From Ecdyonurus torrentis (taxonomy: Eukaryota > Arthropoda > Insecta > Ephemeroptera > Heptageniidae), in NCBI GenBank assembly GCA_949318235.1, contig OX439128.1:43489476-43553475 (forward strand): 64,000 nucleotides of DNA. Reading direction: 5' to 3'. Below the pieces are notes generated by a model. That model was given only the letters and a program-made list of their open reading frames with translations. It was not told where the DNA came from and did no database searches. The translations under genes were made by a program, and so were the position numbers. Of the stretch, positions 13,053 through 25,859 are shown one piece after another (position 1 is the first letter of the stretch; each line of letters starts with the position of its first letter).

Positions 13053-13080
13053 AACATACAGTAATTTATGAACATAGTTT
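9255..13080. other. AT-rich gap with simple repeats
   Basis: No gene is supported. It holds a TC tract (10394-10425), a C15 run near 10781-10795, several T-runs including a TTTCG-interrupted series at 11960-12030, and an A30 run near 13020-13049. CRE-like TGACGTCA or ACGTCA sites recur at about 9827, 10038, 10064, 10154 and 10298, which is dense for so AT-rich a region, but no gene is nearby to assign them to. Confidence 0.5.
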
Positions 13081-13084
13081 ACCC

Positions 13085-13510
13085 CACTTCGTAGAATTAA
13101 ACATTTTACCATTGCCCTGTATATTTATTTATGAATGTGTTAAGTTTCTATGGAGGTACCCATCATGGTTTAAACATGTCCACAGCGTTCACTCACTAGG
13201 AATGGTGGAAACTTTTACCTCGAAAAACAACGCTTATCAAAAAGGGTCCTCAATATTGTATACCCCTAACCTAGCACTCCCCAATGAAATAAAGCAATTT
13301 GAATCATATGATTCTTTTAAAAAGTCAGCTCAGAAATACCTGTTAGACTATCTAGCAGCTAATAATGTTAAATACTATTAAACGTTTCATTTGCTTTGAT
13401 AAACATTTAACTTTGTCTAAATTTATGTAATTGTTTTGTTTCTATATGTGTTATGTGTTTATATATAAATTGACTTGCTCTACTCTGTAAAGACATTGAA
13501 CACAATAAAA
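13085..13510 (+). mobile_element. 3' tail of a non-LTR retrotransposon, copy 1
   Basis: The reading frame 13112-13381 contains IFIYECVKF, then HSVHS, and ends with ALPNEIKQFESYDSFKKSAQ. This is the pattern found at the extreme C-terminus of many CR1/Jockey/RTE-type reverse transcriptase polyproteins. A 3' UTR follows, ending near ACACAATAAAATCTT (about 13500-13513). The same sequence, tail included, recurs at 34500-35005. This is a short, 5'-truncated copy. Confidence 0.65.
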
Positions 13511-13514
13511 TCTT

Positions 13515-15517
13515 TAATCTATATTTTGGTATTTTCTATTTCCACACTTTTCTATTAAAGTATTTTAATTTTTCTTAATTTAAAGTTTCCATATTTTTCT
13601 ATTAAAATTTTTGAAAATTAAAAATGATCAATTGACTTAAAAAATGAAAAGTTTTTAGAGATATCAACAACATTATCGATAGCGTTATATACGTTTCAAC
13701 AGACCTAAGGGTTAGTTCAATTAGCTTAGAATAATTCTAAATAAACTTAAGTATGAATAATTTTGCGTGGAGTTATACATGACATATTTAAACTATTTAA
13801 GATGCTGTATAGAGAAACGAAGACATCTGGCATCATTGAAGTCACTTGAAAACTCGTGAGGTGCCACGCGAATCCCAAAGTGATGGGCAACAATATTGCT
13901 GCAGGCCGAGCAACTTTTTCTGCAAGCAAAAAGATAACGGGATCATTACAAGTGACCAAGCAAAATGCCCAACTTTAATTATATGAATACTAAATTATTG
14001 CTTTCCAATTATTATAGGTCAATCAATCAAAGAATCTTTTCAAATTTAAAGTGACATTGATTAAATAATGTTATATCAATCAATGCCTTACGTGGTATAG
14101 TTCTTAACCTTAACTGAACGTAAACATTAATGAAAAAACTTTTCATAATAAATTTCTCGTATATTTAAAAAATCAACTCAAATTTAGATATTAAGATGAT
14201 GGAATAACAAAGTATACACTTCAAGTCTTACAACAATAAACTTTGATTGTAATGACAAAAGGTGCAAATATCAAACAGTGTATCTATAATGTACAGCATA
14301 TTTCATTGTTACTTATATTTTTATATGCTGTGTTAGCATTTTCAAGGACTCTCATTTCTAACACGCCAAATAAATAAAGTACAAATACTGTAATTTGCTG
14401 AATCCCTAATAAAATTTAAATTTTTTATATATTATAAAAAAAAAAAAGAATCTCAAGTGCAAAAATAAATGGTCACAAAATTTAAATAATTTTGATGTAT
14501 ACTGAAATCGTGCAAATTTAAGTTAGAGAAATCTCAGAAGAAATATTGTCGCATATAACATAACAACCTAATGAAGAAAAAGTTTATCTGAGGTTTCTCT
14601 AATTTAAATTAACATGATTTTAATGTTATATACGTCGAAATTCTTAAAATTTAGTATCCTTTTAATTTTGCAATAAAAATAAAATTTTTAAGAAAGAATA
14701 AATTTTAATAGGAAATCGAAACGAGATCAACTTCATTGATTTATAATTGAAGAATGAAAATAATAATTAAAATGAATTTCAATTTGTATTTTTTTTAGTG
14801 TTGGTTATTGTAGTTCAATTGATTATAAAAAATAAGTAAAGAAATAAAAGTGTCTTTAATATAATATATATTATTATTTAAAAAATTATATCCATTGACA
14901 ACTCTACTGATACAAAATCCAGGAAACATCATTGATATTCTACCTACAAGACGTTATATATTATTGATCTACTTTAATTATAAAAGTTGCTTCTCCTGCA
15001 ACATTAATATACTATAACATATCTACTTTTAATAATAATGTTTGCAGCAATAAAATATAGTTTTTTTCTATTGATATAATTACAAAAGCAGAAAACCTTG
15101 ATCTGAGTTTTAAATAACAGAAATTTTCCATTGGTAGTAAAACAGCAATGAAACGATCTTCATATCAGATGCATAATATGAGATCAACAAAGAATGGGCA
15201 AAAATAAAAGACATTGTTATCGAGACAAAGAGTTTTGAGAAATTCAAGCTTACTTAAATAAAATATAATAATGACTGTTTCATGATTGCTAATGAAGTAT
15301 AATATTATTTTATACTATAAACATTACAGAATCAATGGAAATATTTAGATGGAAAAAAACAACAACGTATTTGGCTATAATAATTTATTTATTTTTTATA
15401 CACAACATAAAGATAGAGAAGAAAGGGATAGTTTTTTATATAAATATATAAATAAATATTAAAAATTTATTAGATCGAAGTTGTCTTGAATATGTCCAAT
15501 AAAATCAGCAGCCATCC
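13515..15517. other. AT-rich gap downstream of gene B
   Basis: Mostly AT-rich. It should include the 3' UTR of gene B, with a minus-strand AATAAA at 15466-15471. A GC-richer patch on the minus strand at 13760-13960 has an exon-like frame (LPITLGFAWHLTSFQVTS) after a possible acceptor (TTGCTTGCAG), but it has no partners and is not called. Confidence 0.4.
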
Positions 15518-15811
15518 TCACCAACTGTAACATGCAACAAAATAGAAATGAACATAAATATTAATTTAATGCACCATTTTTTTGCAGATGACATTAAAGT
15601 TAAATCACATTCAATACAATAACTAGAATACAGTAGCTGTCAGAAAATTTCATATTACCTATTATCACTTGATATATTTATAAATAAGTTATCGAGAGTA
15701 TAATAAGATTTTAATTTGTAAACGGCAATATGGATTTTAAATAATATACGCGTTTTTTAAGAAAAAAAATATACATATAGGGGTCTATAAAAATATGGAG
15801 TTATGTTGAAA

Positions 15812-15910
<99 letters not shown>

Positions 15911-18900
15911 CAAATATATATGACAGTGCAGTTCTGTGACTCACCGGAATCTATAGTTGCCACGAGAAGTTCTCGCGCCATAAGCGATGGCCTGGCTCTT
16001 GGCAGAGGATCCTGGACCGTGGCTAACACTGGAGGCGATGGCGGTCACTCCTCCTCGACTTCCACCCTCTTCACCACTCACAGGCTGCAGGGGACGAGAG
16101 GGTTTACCTGCACTAGGGCGACCACGTCCAGCCCTAAACATTTAAAAACGACGATCATCATTAATACAAACTATTTCACATAAAATTGTAACAAGGACAC
16201 CTTTTTACAATGTATTAAAATAAACCCTATTTTATTATTGATTTGATAAATCAATTTGGGCACTTTTTTATACATTAACATGTTGGAAAATTGTTTGAAC
16301 AAGTTACTATTAGTTTATTGCAAATTGAGTTTTTCATACTGTATCCTCAAATTTCAGCCTTACAACACCACAAGCCACCTTGTGATTTTGTTGAGAACTA
16401 CATGTATCATAAAAAAACTAAAAAGTATTTTTGTCTAACTTTTATTTTCAACCTATAGCCTTCAAAAATTGAAAATTATTTAATGAAATTTAGTAAGTGT
16501 AATTATCAGTGATTTGGAATTTTCCAATACAGTAAAGAAAAAAAAAAAAAAAAAAAAACGTTATTTTATGTATATACTGTAGATAGAATTAATAAATAAG
16601 TTTTATGTTAATAAAATTGCAAAGCTCTTAATGTTTTATTCCTATTCATTTTTGAACGAGACTTGCAAGTTGTAAAAAGTTTATTTCAAATATTCAGAAT
16701 TTTAGCAAAACGATTTGCATAACAAAATTATACATAATTATATACTGTAAAATATACTGTATACTGTATATATGGAAAAAATCAGCTACGTAAAAACAGT
16801 TTATATTTACAAATTCATTTTTTTTAATACTATTGAACATTTTGCTGAGCAACGTTACAATAATAATAATAATAATCCTAAAATGACGATCAACTTTGGT
16901 TATTCAAATGTATAATGCGCAGTTTTTGGTACAAGAGAACAGGGTTTACGAACAACACTATAGTGACTGAAAATGCACGGCATTATAAGAAGCTGAAGAT
17001 TGCAAAAAGGAAACAATGCCTTTTTCATACATTTTTATTGTTGCTTCATTGTTTGTTTCTTTGAAATTTGAAAGATTCTCGTTCACCAGTAATAATTTGG
17101 CCGTAAAACCACAAGATGAAAAATTTATCATCGTTACAAAACTTGTGTTTGACTAGAATTTATTATATGAAAGTACATGAAAATATTGTGAAATTAAGAT
17201 CTTCAGATTTTCAAAATATAAAATTAGAAGAAAAGAGTGAAGAAAACATTGTTTTAGATCAAAAAAATTATTTAGACGGTATGGATGAAAATTTAAATTC
17301 TTTTAAATCAGTGGAAGAAAATTTAAAAAATATTCTTTTTCAAAATTTAGAAAATTTTAAACCTCCTTGCAGAAATAAATGTGAGGTGGAAATAAGCAAG
17401 GAAAAGGAAAATTTAGAAATAGAAAAAATTGAATTACAATTCAAAATTTGTAGACTTGAATATGAAGTTAGCAGTTTACAATGTAAAAATAATATTGTAG
17501 CCAAAGAAAATAGAAAATGTGGAATAAAAATTGAAAGACTACAAGAGGAATTGAAAGAAAAAGATGAAAAAATGATAGAATTTGATGATACACAAAATCG
17601 TCTTGAAGATTGCGTCACGACTCTGAGACAACTCATAGGAGCTATTGCTTGGCTTAAAGATACTAAAAAACAATTAGAAGAAGAAAATGAAAAATTTAAA
17701 CTTAATATTTCTAAATTAAATAGTGAACTATTAGCATTGTCTGCACAAACATTAAATGAACAAGAAATATGTAGAAAATACATTAAAACATTGGAAGATG
17801 ATTTTGAAGATATGAATGATTTTGTTGCTACAGGGGTAAGTGAAATGAGCAAAGTTCATGAAGAAAAAATTGCACTTGAAGGAAAATGTCAAATGTTAGA
17901 GGAACATTTACGTGTCATTCAAGAACAAGAAGATAATTACAGTATTTTCTTAGTTGATAAATTAAGAAAAGACGTGGACAATGCAGAGACAGATAATAAA
18001 TATATCCATGGGTTATATAATACATTGGTGGAAAATCAAAAAACAATGACAAGAGAATTAAAAGAATTACAAGAACAATGTGAAAAATTAAAATGTGAAA
18101 ATAAAAAACTAATAGGTAAAATTTTTGATATGGAATTTCAAATTATACAAAGTCAAGAACAAATAGGAACTTTAATTGAATGTATCATTAAATTAAGTCA
18201 GAAATGTACAGTTGATACAGATGATATTAAAAAAATGGAAGTTCATAATTCTGAATTACTGAATCAAATTAAAATACTAGAACTGTACCAGCAAACTATT
18301 GATAATATAATTTTTTCTAATGAAAAAACTAATCTCGATAATGATATACAAAAAATTGAAAGATTAAATGAATTTAAAAATAAAATACATGAAATTGAAC
18401 AAAATTCTGAAATTATTAAAAACGAAAATATTGAAATGAAAGAAAAACTTAAAGCTTTAAGTATTGTACAAAAAAGTTGTCTTGATTTGAAAATTCAATA
18501 TCAACAAATTAAAGATTTAACAAATTCAATGTTAGAATCAAATAAATCAGAAGGCTTGAGAATTGAATTATTAATAAGTAATATCGTTGAAAGTCAAAAT
18601 AAAAGAATTGAAAAATTAAGTTCTGAATATCAAAAGTTACACATGGAAAACGATGATCTTCAAAATTCTTATGAAAATATTAAAAGTGTGTGATAAAAAG
18701 AATAAATATAAACAAAATTGTAAGACATTGCAAAATTTTGCAAAAATGATAAAATCTAATATTCAAGTATGGGAAGATGAGAAAAAAAATATGATGCTTC
18801 AGTTGAAAAAATACAAAGAAATGTTGAGTAAGAACAATAAAGAAGGTGTGCGTTGTGATGCTAAGATTCAAGAACTCGGGAGATCTGATGATAATTTACC

Positions 18901-20781
18901 TATGGTAAAACTGTAGTCGAGAATAAATTCTTATAAAAATAATTTATGTGTTGAATTTTTATTATTAGATTAAAAGTGTATTCATGGAGTATTCAATAGG
19001 TATATTTCTATGAGAGAATTTTATATTATATTAGATGTATTTATTTTATTGCTTTTTTGTACTTAAATTAGTAGGTATGGACATGATTTCATCATATTTT
19101 ATATTAAATGCTACAAAAACTAAAAGCAAACTAAAATAATCCTTAATTTTTATTGTGAGAGCAATTTAAAAGTGTATCATAATGATACTGATAAAGCAAT
19201 GAAAATTATTGATTCTATGTTAGAAGAACTGAATATCAAGTACTCACTTGACGGGAGCAGGCTCCTCAATTTCCTCTTCGTCCTGTTCTGGCTCTTCTTG
19301 CTCTTCTTGCTCCTCATCCTCCATGGGCTCTTCCTCTTCATCCTCCATAGGTTGCTCCTCTTCCTCGTCGTACTCAGGATCCACTTCTTCCTCCTGCATG
19401 GTGCTGGGTCGAGCCACGTAGCGAGGTACGTAACGAGTGTGAGCAGCGTAACCACCAGCGAACGCCGAGGGGTTGCGACCGCGAGTGATGCCTGCGTAGC
19501 CGCGCATCACACCTTGTGCCGTACGACGTGAACGAAACACAGCTTCCAGTTCTATTAAATAATAATATAAATAGTCTTCTTTATTCAAAAATAAAAAAGA
19601 TTCCATTTTAAAAGGGCGAGAATTAGGCCTACATTTCTAGCCAACTCTTTCACATAATCTTCAAAACAGTACACATACTACAATAAAACAAAAACATAAA
19701 ATACAGGATGACAAAAATTTTGTACTAAAAATTTTGGATTTTAGTTTTAGAGTACTATGAAATAAATAAAATAAAAAAAAATTACTTAAAATGAAACGAT
19801 ATTGATAGAATACTGAATAAAAGACAATTAGGTACAGGTATTTGTAGTTTGAAATAAAAATAATGAAATAGTATTTTATTTTACTTGCTTTACACCTGTT
19901 GATGTAACAAACGCAACCCGCGCTGCAGCAGCGCTCAAAGAGTTGCCTATACAGTAGGCGCACATACCATGCCAAAAGTTTGACAGATTCAGTACATCGC
20001 GCGTCACGAATAAGACAAGTGAATTGTAACATGAATATAAACGAGTTGAGTTATGACACATGCCTGCAAAATTACAACGAACACCTGGTCTGTCTGAGTA
20101 AGTGAATGTAATAAATAAAAAGTCAATGTCACCTGGCAACTTGCAAATTATTTTTATATGTTAAAAATGTTTGAAAATGAAATTTTTTGAAATTTTTTAA
20201 ATTAAAAATACTTATTTTAAAAATTATTTTTGAAAATTTTAACTTGATGCGGTTAAATGAAATATTTTAAATTTTATTTATTTTTAATAAATAAATCAAA
20301 ATATTGTAAAACTAGAGCTCTACAAGCATATAAAAAAAATACTAGATTTTAAAAGATACGTTTACTAGAACAAAATTTATCGAGGTAACTGTATTTATTT
20401 TTTTTTATTTTTTTTTAATTTCTGTGTAATTATTTAAAAATCAGGTTTGATAAAATATAGCTGCCTAAATACTAATAATTCTCTTACCCTTACGTAAAGT
20501 CCCAAGAACATTTTAAGTACTCCATAAGAAGTTTTTTTTCCCTATTTATAGATCACGATTGCCAAATAACTGCAATTTATTTGAGAGAGTTTTTCAACGA
20601 TTTAGGTGAGAGTACTTGGTATTTTTAGAAACTTTACCCGTATGTATATTCTGATAAAAAAACAAACAAACATTGCATGCAAAACTGAGAAATTACCATC
20701 ATCATCGAAGGTTTGAGCGTGAGCTACAGCTGCAAGGCAGGCAAGGGCTGCAAGAGCCAGGATCATCTTGAGAGATACCAT
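15518..20781 (-). CDS. gene B: secreted acidic/basic block protein
   Basis: Four exons: 20697-20781, 19248-19551, 15945-16133 and 15518-15524, giving 194 residues; the phases (1, 2, 2) join cleanly. Residues 1-22 form a signal peptide ending in AVAHA. Exon 2 starts with ELEAVFRSRRTAQGVMRGYA, turns into a Glu/Asp run and ends PAPVK. Exon 3 is basic, then has the Ser/Ala/Gly motif (VTAIASSVS, then SSAKSQAIAYG) and ends NYRFR. The donor (CG|GTGAGT) overlaps a TGA; the small last exon after TTACAG adds W and a stop, while reading through would end at R. Intron 2 (3.1 kb) contains a coiled-coil reading frame on the other strand. Exon 2 is nearly identical to exon 2 of gene G. The role is unknown; it is secreted and highly charged. 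Confidence 0.75.
15815..15909. repeat. (TC)n tract in gene B intron 3
   Basis: About 47 perfect CT units, starting roughly 36 bases inside the intron after the exon 3 donor. The gene B transcript would carry it as a long GA run near the splice site. Confidence 0.95.
17116..19233 (+). pseudogene. coiled-coil protein frame inside gene B intron 2, frameshifted
   Basis: The frame 17116-18693 (525 residues, no intron) is rich in Lys, Glu, Asn and Leu with heptad-like spacing, so it predicts a long coiled coil. An in-frame TAA directly before the ATG fixes the start. Coding character continues in the +1 frame from about 18665 (KVCDKKNKYKQNCK) to 18904. A possible intron (GTAAAA at 18905, acceptor GAG at 19159) would join in phase 0 to a further helical segment (DKAMKIIDSMLEELN), which runs into the antisense of gene B exon 2. 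The single-base frame change and the abrupt 3' end suggest a decayed or truncated copy; a sequencing error or a live nested gene is possible. I recognise no named family. Confidence 0.55.
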
Positions 20782-20827
20782 GATGAGCTGATAAGTTTGT
20801 GTGTGGTCTGTACTGACACCACGAGCC

Positions 20828-20834
20828 TTATATA
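20828..20834 (-). promoter_or_regulatory. TATA box of gene B
   Basis: A TATATAA-type box about 47 bases upstream of the gene B start codon, with a second TATATAC a little further up. The GGTGGGGC box of genes C, E, F and G is not present here. Confidence 0.55.
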
Positions 20835-21711
20835 CCTTGTATATACCTTCACGAGCGGCCTACTTCGCGGGATAAATCTCGTCACTTATTAGTATACGTC
20901 GCACGGGGACAATCTTCGCCAAGAATAACCAAAATTTCCATTTCACTTTGACTTTACAATCTCCAATTCTGTAAGCAGGTAAAGGTCAGTTATTTTATTA
21001 CAAGTCTTACTTTGGCTTTGGAATAATTGATTTATAAATTTTTTTTCTCAATTGCTTTTGTTTGAGTTGTGCAAAAATTGAAAGATTTTAAATTTTTTTC
21101 AATACAATACTGTATTTTATTTTTACTCTTTGTTCAAAATTGTATTAAAAATAGTATGTTTCAAACTATAGTTTTGACTTTTTCAAACCATAATACTACT
21201 TAACCTCGGCTTAAAATTTACAGACTTTAATTTAAAGGTTTCAGGTAGAACTTGCAATGAATATTATAAACATAATTATCATATAAAAACAATTACTTAG
21301 ATAATTTATTCACTAATTTAAGAAATAATTATAAAATACACATATTTTTGTTCAAAATTGATCTCGCATATTAGGCTTTGATTTCAATATAATTACTTTG
21401 GATTTCTAACATATTCAAAGTTAAATTAATTTATTTTAATGAAAATATGATATGATCTTTTGGCTACACTATTATAAAATATTCATCTAAATATTAATTA
21501 AAATGCACCACAATGACCTGTTTAATACTAACAGGAGATAAAATAGTAATAAAAAAATTAGCTTGCAAAATGCAACAGTGTTCCTTGACACGTTGCACAT
21601 ATTAATTCATACAATTAAATTGTGGCAGACGTCTGCTATTAGCTCATCAAATTAAAATTTATTTAGGCACTTATGAGTGAAACATCATCATAACATACAG
21701 ATTGTAAGAAC

Positions 21712-21773
21712 TTTTATTGAACCAGGCAGTTCATATAGTAACATTAAGATTGTTACAATAAGCGTTGGTCTAT
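21712..21773 (-). other. conserved 3'-UTR-like element, copy 1
   Basis: On the minus strand it ends GAACTGCCTGGTTCAATAAA, with a poly(A)-signal-like AATAAA. The same pattern recurs at 22823 and 26375, and in weaker form at 33001, always downstream of a secreted-family gene. It may be a shared transcript 3' end or a dispersed repeat. Confidence 0.4.
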
Positions 21774-22822
21774 TCATTATTTACAATTAACATAATAATG
21801 ATAATAAATAAATAAATATATTTATAACTACATTAATAAAAGTTTATTTACAATAGTAATCTTTTTACACACATTAACTTGATTGACGTGATTAACTTGA
21901 TTAACTATAATTGACTATAGTCTGTAAAATGTTCCAATTTGTTCCAAGAAGTATTGGGCTTGCAAAATTTTATAAATATTACATTTATTTAATTCAATTG
22001 GATAAATTACGGTCGATATATTAGTCTTCATAGAGAATTATTATTGCATTTTACTATTTCTACCACGCGTAATTGACAGTAAATTTATAATCTCTCAAAG
22101 TTTATTAGTACGTATAAGTTCCACGTCAAATACTATGTTAATAAATAATATATTTATACATGATTTAGGCTCCGTTATAGTACCAGTGTTTTGCTATATT
22201 AGTTTGTTTGGTCAATTTTTCAAGGGTTACTGAGGATTTTAAGTAAACATTTCCAGTTTTATAATATAAACTCAAATTTTTATTGCATTTTATTCATTCT
22301 AGAGTAATTATGTACCTATATTTTTAACATGGTTTATTCTACTACTCAGTTTGAAATAACTGTGTTAAAATTGAATATCACCATAATTAAATCCTTAGTT
22401 TAAACTTGAAATGTATTGAGAATAGACCATAATAATATTCAAATGTAAAGTAAAACCTATACAATGAACAAAGCAATCATAAAGTTTGCTGAAAGTTGAC
22501 TGAAAATTGCATTAATACAATATATTTATTTAGTTATTTTATTTATTCTAAAATTACTCTTAAAACTAAAAGCCACTTTCAATTACTTTATACTATTTTT
22601 CACTTCTTCTTTGGCAATAAGAAAATGCTTTCAATAGTATTTTTGATCAGATCACACATTTAATTTAAATTAAAATTAACTTTGAAACATCAGGCACATG
22701 GTCCTCAAAATACAAGTGTCACAATAAAACTTAATTACAAATATAGTTTGTATTATTTAAAATATAAGAATTAAATTGTATAATATACTTTACGTAAGAA
22801 AATAATAAGTCATAAATAAAAA

Positions 22823-22881
22823 TATATTGACCCAGGTAGTTCATAGTGATTATAACAAGTTACAACAAGGTTGATCCTTTC
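22823..22881 (-). other. conserved 3'-UTR-like element, copy 2
   Basis: The minus strand reads GAACTACCTGGGTCAATATA, preceded by a GTTGTAACTTGTTATAA-like stretch; the polyadenylation hexamer is altered. It lies 1.6 kb downstream of the gene C stop. Confidence 0.4.
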
Positions 22882-23254
22882 TGTTAGTTTTTCATTCTTT
22901 ATTTTTTATACATACGAAAATAATTTTCAATAGTCTCACCTCTCACCTATTTTAAATAAAATATGAAAATGAATTAATTGCTTTTAAATCTCATGTTTTA
23001 CTTTAATAACTTTCATTAAAACTTAACATGATCATGATTTATTTTAACTTCTATAAGGTACAACATTTTTTTTTTTAATTGAAAAGAATCCTTCATTCCT
23101 TCAATTGTAAACATATATATACATAGTATCCATCAAAGTTAATTAACAGAAATAAAAGGGAAAAAAATGAAAATAACTGTGTTATAAGAATATCTAAGAC
23201 TTATATTTCTTAATCATAGTTTTTTTTACTTAGTTGTTATACTCAGCAACTCAC

Positions 23255-23430
23255 ACGGACAAAAATAAATAAGTAATAATTATGCTGTCTAATTTTCAGC
23301 ATAATTTGTTCGATATGGCATATAATTTATACTATACTACTTAACACTTATGTTATAGCATAAATATTATGTTGCATAGCATAATTATTTATATTGTTCT
23401 AATTTAGCATAACTTGTGCTATAATGACAT
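23255..23430. repeat. MITE-like element rich in TAATTATGCT, copy 1
   Basis: Begins ACGGACAAAAATAAATAAGT and contains repeated TAATTATGCT/AGCATAATTA palindromic blocks and GTTATAGCATAA. A second copy with the same opening lies at 34331-34475. There is no coding content and the ends are not sharply defined. Confidence 0.5.
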
Positions 23431-24431
23431 AAGTAATTTATTCTTTCCGTGCACTATAAAGAAATTTAAAACTATATTAAATCCATATATTATAATTTTT
23501 ATAACTTAATTTAAGAATAAAATCTATAGCACTTGCAGATTCTCATCCTTTTTTCTAAAAATTCTAAAGTAACGTTATACTGAAAGGTCTTCAACTGAAA
23601 TTAAGAATTTTATATTTAAATCAAATCATTTAAAAAAAAATTGTACTATTTTATTTACTGCATTTATACTGGTCACAAAATTTCAGATCATAAAGTAAAA
23701 CCAACAAGTTTTTAAATAAATTTTTATTGTACAAAACTAGAACACAAAATATCTACATAAAAAAAATCAATCACACATTAAACATTGAGTTAATTTTAGG
23801 TCAATAATCATGGTAAAACATTTCATAATTTGATTTAACACTACACTGCATTTTGTAAAAAAATGTTATTGTTTATAATCTTTTAAATAGAAGCCTACAG
23901 AATTTATTAAAATACATTAGAAACATTATTAACACTAATATGAAATAAATAATGATTTGAATTATAAAAAATAAAATATTAATTTTTTTTTAGAAGATTA
24001 TTCTTTTCTGAGAATAACAAGGAACATTCATTCAAATTCATTTTATTTTTACTACTGATGATTAGTTACTATTCTTATTATACTACTTATTTATGTTAAT
24101 TATAATTATTATACAATTAATAACTTTAAATCTTTGTTCTAATGCCTTAAATTAAAATAATATGATTTTTATTATGTATAGAGTTCAACTCTTTTATATA
24201 AACAATGTGCATTTTCATAAGGCAATAGAATAAAGTTTCTATGTCATAAATTGATGTATATATTTTTTTCCCTGTATTTATTCGATTATTTTTAAAACTT
24301 TTTTTCACTTTTATTTATTCAAAATTACTTGAACAATTTTCTTTATATTTTTGGGGTTCAATCAAGGCCATCGCTGTGATATTAAAATTGAATTATGTTA
24401 TAAAATTTTCTGTAGAATAGTTAATTACTAA

Positions 24432-25802
24432 TTAGTGACTAAATCGTCCTCCTTTGTACCCTCCACCATAGGCAATGGCGTGACTCTTGGAGGATGCTCC
24501 CTTTCCGCTGCTGTAGCTGGTGGCAATGGCACTGACTCCTCCACCACCCATCATATCACCCTCATCATCTTCCTCCTCGTCTTGGCGAGGGCGCTGGGGA
24601 CGCTTGCGAGAAGGACGCTTCGCAGGCCTGAAATATAGTTTTCAAAATAATTACGATGTTACCAACAAAAAAATGATTGATAAAAATTTAGTGGATTTTT
24701 ATGTACACCTCTGGACAAAAGTTCCCGAACGGGGCAGTGGCAGCCGCTGCGTTTTCTCATAAAGATAACATAGTGTAGTTGCGGGTTGCCTATGCAAATT
24801 GTTCGGTAACTTTTGGCTAGAGCTGTACTATGTCATAGCTTGAATTTATTGCAATATAAAAATTTGCAAATCAATATAAATTAATCACGCACCTGACAGG
24901 CTTTATTTTCTCCTCTGATTCCTCGTCAAGTTTTGGCTCTTCCTCCATCTCCTCTTCATCCATCATCACAGGCTCATCTTCTTGTTCCTCGTCACTTGCA
25001 GCTGCATAAGAGGGGCTCAGATGAGTCGCGAAACCACCGGCAATCGCCATTGGGGGTCCTCGCTTCGAGATTCCGGCATATCCACCCATCATACCATTAG
25101 CAGTGCGACGTGCCTGATAGATGCCTTCCATTAAAGGATCTGGAACGATTTAACGCATGCATTGCACGTTTTTGTCTGACAAGGTCACACAGGTGTTTAG
25201 AGGGATTGCAAGACGAATATGTAATGTTTAAGTGATTTTACATGCAGTTATAGAAGTTACATTATTATGAGTTATAACAAAATGAAAATATGAATCTATA
25301 TATGAAAGAGAGAAGGGAAGTGTGAAATGAATGATTATAAATTTTGTTAAATATCTTGCAACATATGATATTTGAGAAATATTAAAATAGAACAAAAAGT
25401 CTCAAATTTTGTTAATATTAGAAATACGATAATAGTATCGCAAAGTACGTATTTAACTTTCAAGGTAAATGTATCTGTAAATAGATCAATATTAAGAATA
25501 GATTTTTGCCACGGAGACAAATTTAGTTAAAATTTTCCATTACAGCTTCAACAGTATCAAATCCTGAGAGTAAATATATTACAAGAGATAATACAGTCAT
25601 GCATTAAAATACATTCTAATCACTTAAGTATATTTTAGTGTACACTTATAAGTTTAAAGGTCAATTTTAAGTAAATAATGACTATTTAAGTTTACGTCCA
25701 GTCTGCAATTTTTAAAAAATTAAAATTACCATTGTTTCTTCTTGCAGCGAGAGTGAATGCAAGTTGCACGAAGAGCAGTAACACGAGAGCTCGAGTCGCC
25801 AT
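24432..25802 (-). CDS. gene C: secreted acidic/basic block protein
   Basis: Three exons: 25730-25802, 24893-25139 and 24432-24627, giving 171 residues with phases 1 and 2. The signal peptide is residues 1-20 (MATRALVLLLFVQLAFTLAA). Exon 2 has YQARRTANGMMGGYAGISKR, closely related to exon 2 of genes B and G, then an acidic run with MMDEEEMEEE, ending KPVR. Exon 3 starts with a basic Arg/Pro block (RPAKRPSRKRPQRPR), a short DEEEDDEGD acidic patch and the C-terminal motif VSAIATSYSSGKGASSKSHA, and ends GRFSH. The final coding exon has no donor at its end, so this copy lacks the tiny last exon of B, E, F and G. Intron 2 carries a 124-base Tc1-like MITE. The function is unknown. Confidence 0.8.
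24704..24827. mobile_element. Tc1/mariner-like MITE in gene C intron 2
   Basis: 124 bases bounded by TA, with inverted ends of the form TACAGCTCTAGCCAAAAGTT; the left end reads ACACCTCTGGACAAAAGTTC. CCAAAAGTT after a TA target is typical of Tc1-like terminal repeats. A second copy of the same length lies in inverted orientation at 62693-62816. It has no coding capacity. Confidence 0.75.
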
Positions 25803-25835
25803 GTTGCAATGTGTGAAAATACCTTGAGACACCGT

Positions 25836-25857
25836 CTTATAAACATTACGCCCCACC
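25836..25857 (-). promoter_or_regulatory. gene C promoter: GGTGGGGC box plus TATA
   Basis: Minus-strand GGTGGGGC at 25850-25857, then TTTATAAG at 25836-25844, about 35 bases before the start codon. The same pair occurs upstream of genes E, F and G. GGTGGGGC resembles a CACCC/GT box bound by KLF/Sp-type zinc-finger factors. Confidence 0.65.
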
Positions 25858-25859
25858 TG

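Larger units (their letters stand above)
20840..24431. other. AT-rich gap between genes B and C
   Basis: No gene is supported. Downstream of gene C this gap holds two copies of a short conserved element (21712-21773, 22823-22881) and a MITE-like repeat (23255-23430). The rest is AT-rich with no clear structure. The 3' UTR of gene C must lie at its right side. Confidence 0.5.

Noticed and set aside
15757..16029. Glu/Arg-repeat frame
   Set aside because: Translation of the (TC)n tract in gene B intron 3.
17340..17852. 170-residue Ser/Phe-rich frame opposite the coiled-coil frame
   Set aside because: It is the complement of a Lys/Glu-rich coding strand, which routinely gives long Ser/Phe frames.
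19172..19531. 119-residue plus-strand frame with Leu/Phe-rich membrane-like segments
   Set aside because: Apart from its first ~20 codons it is antisense of the acidic run of gene B exon 2; the hydrophobicity is an artefact.
24435..24762. Plus-strand frames over gene C exon 3
   Set aside because: Antisense of a coding exon with clear splice sites and the family motif.
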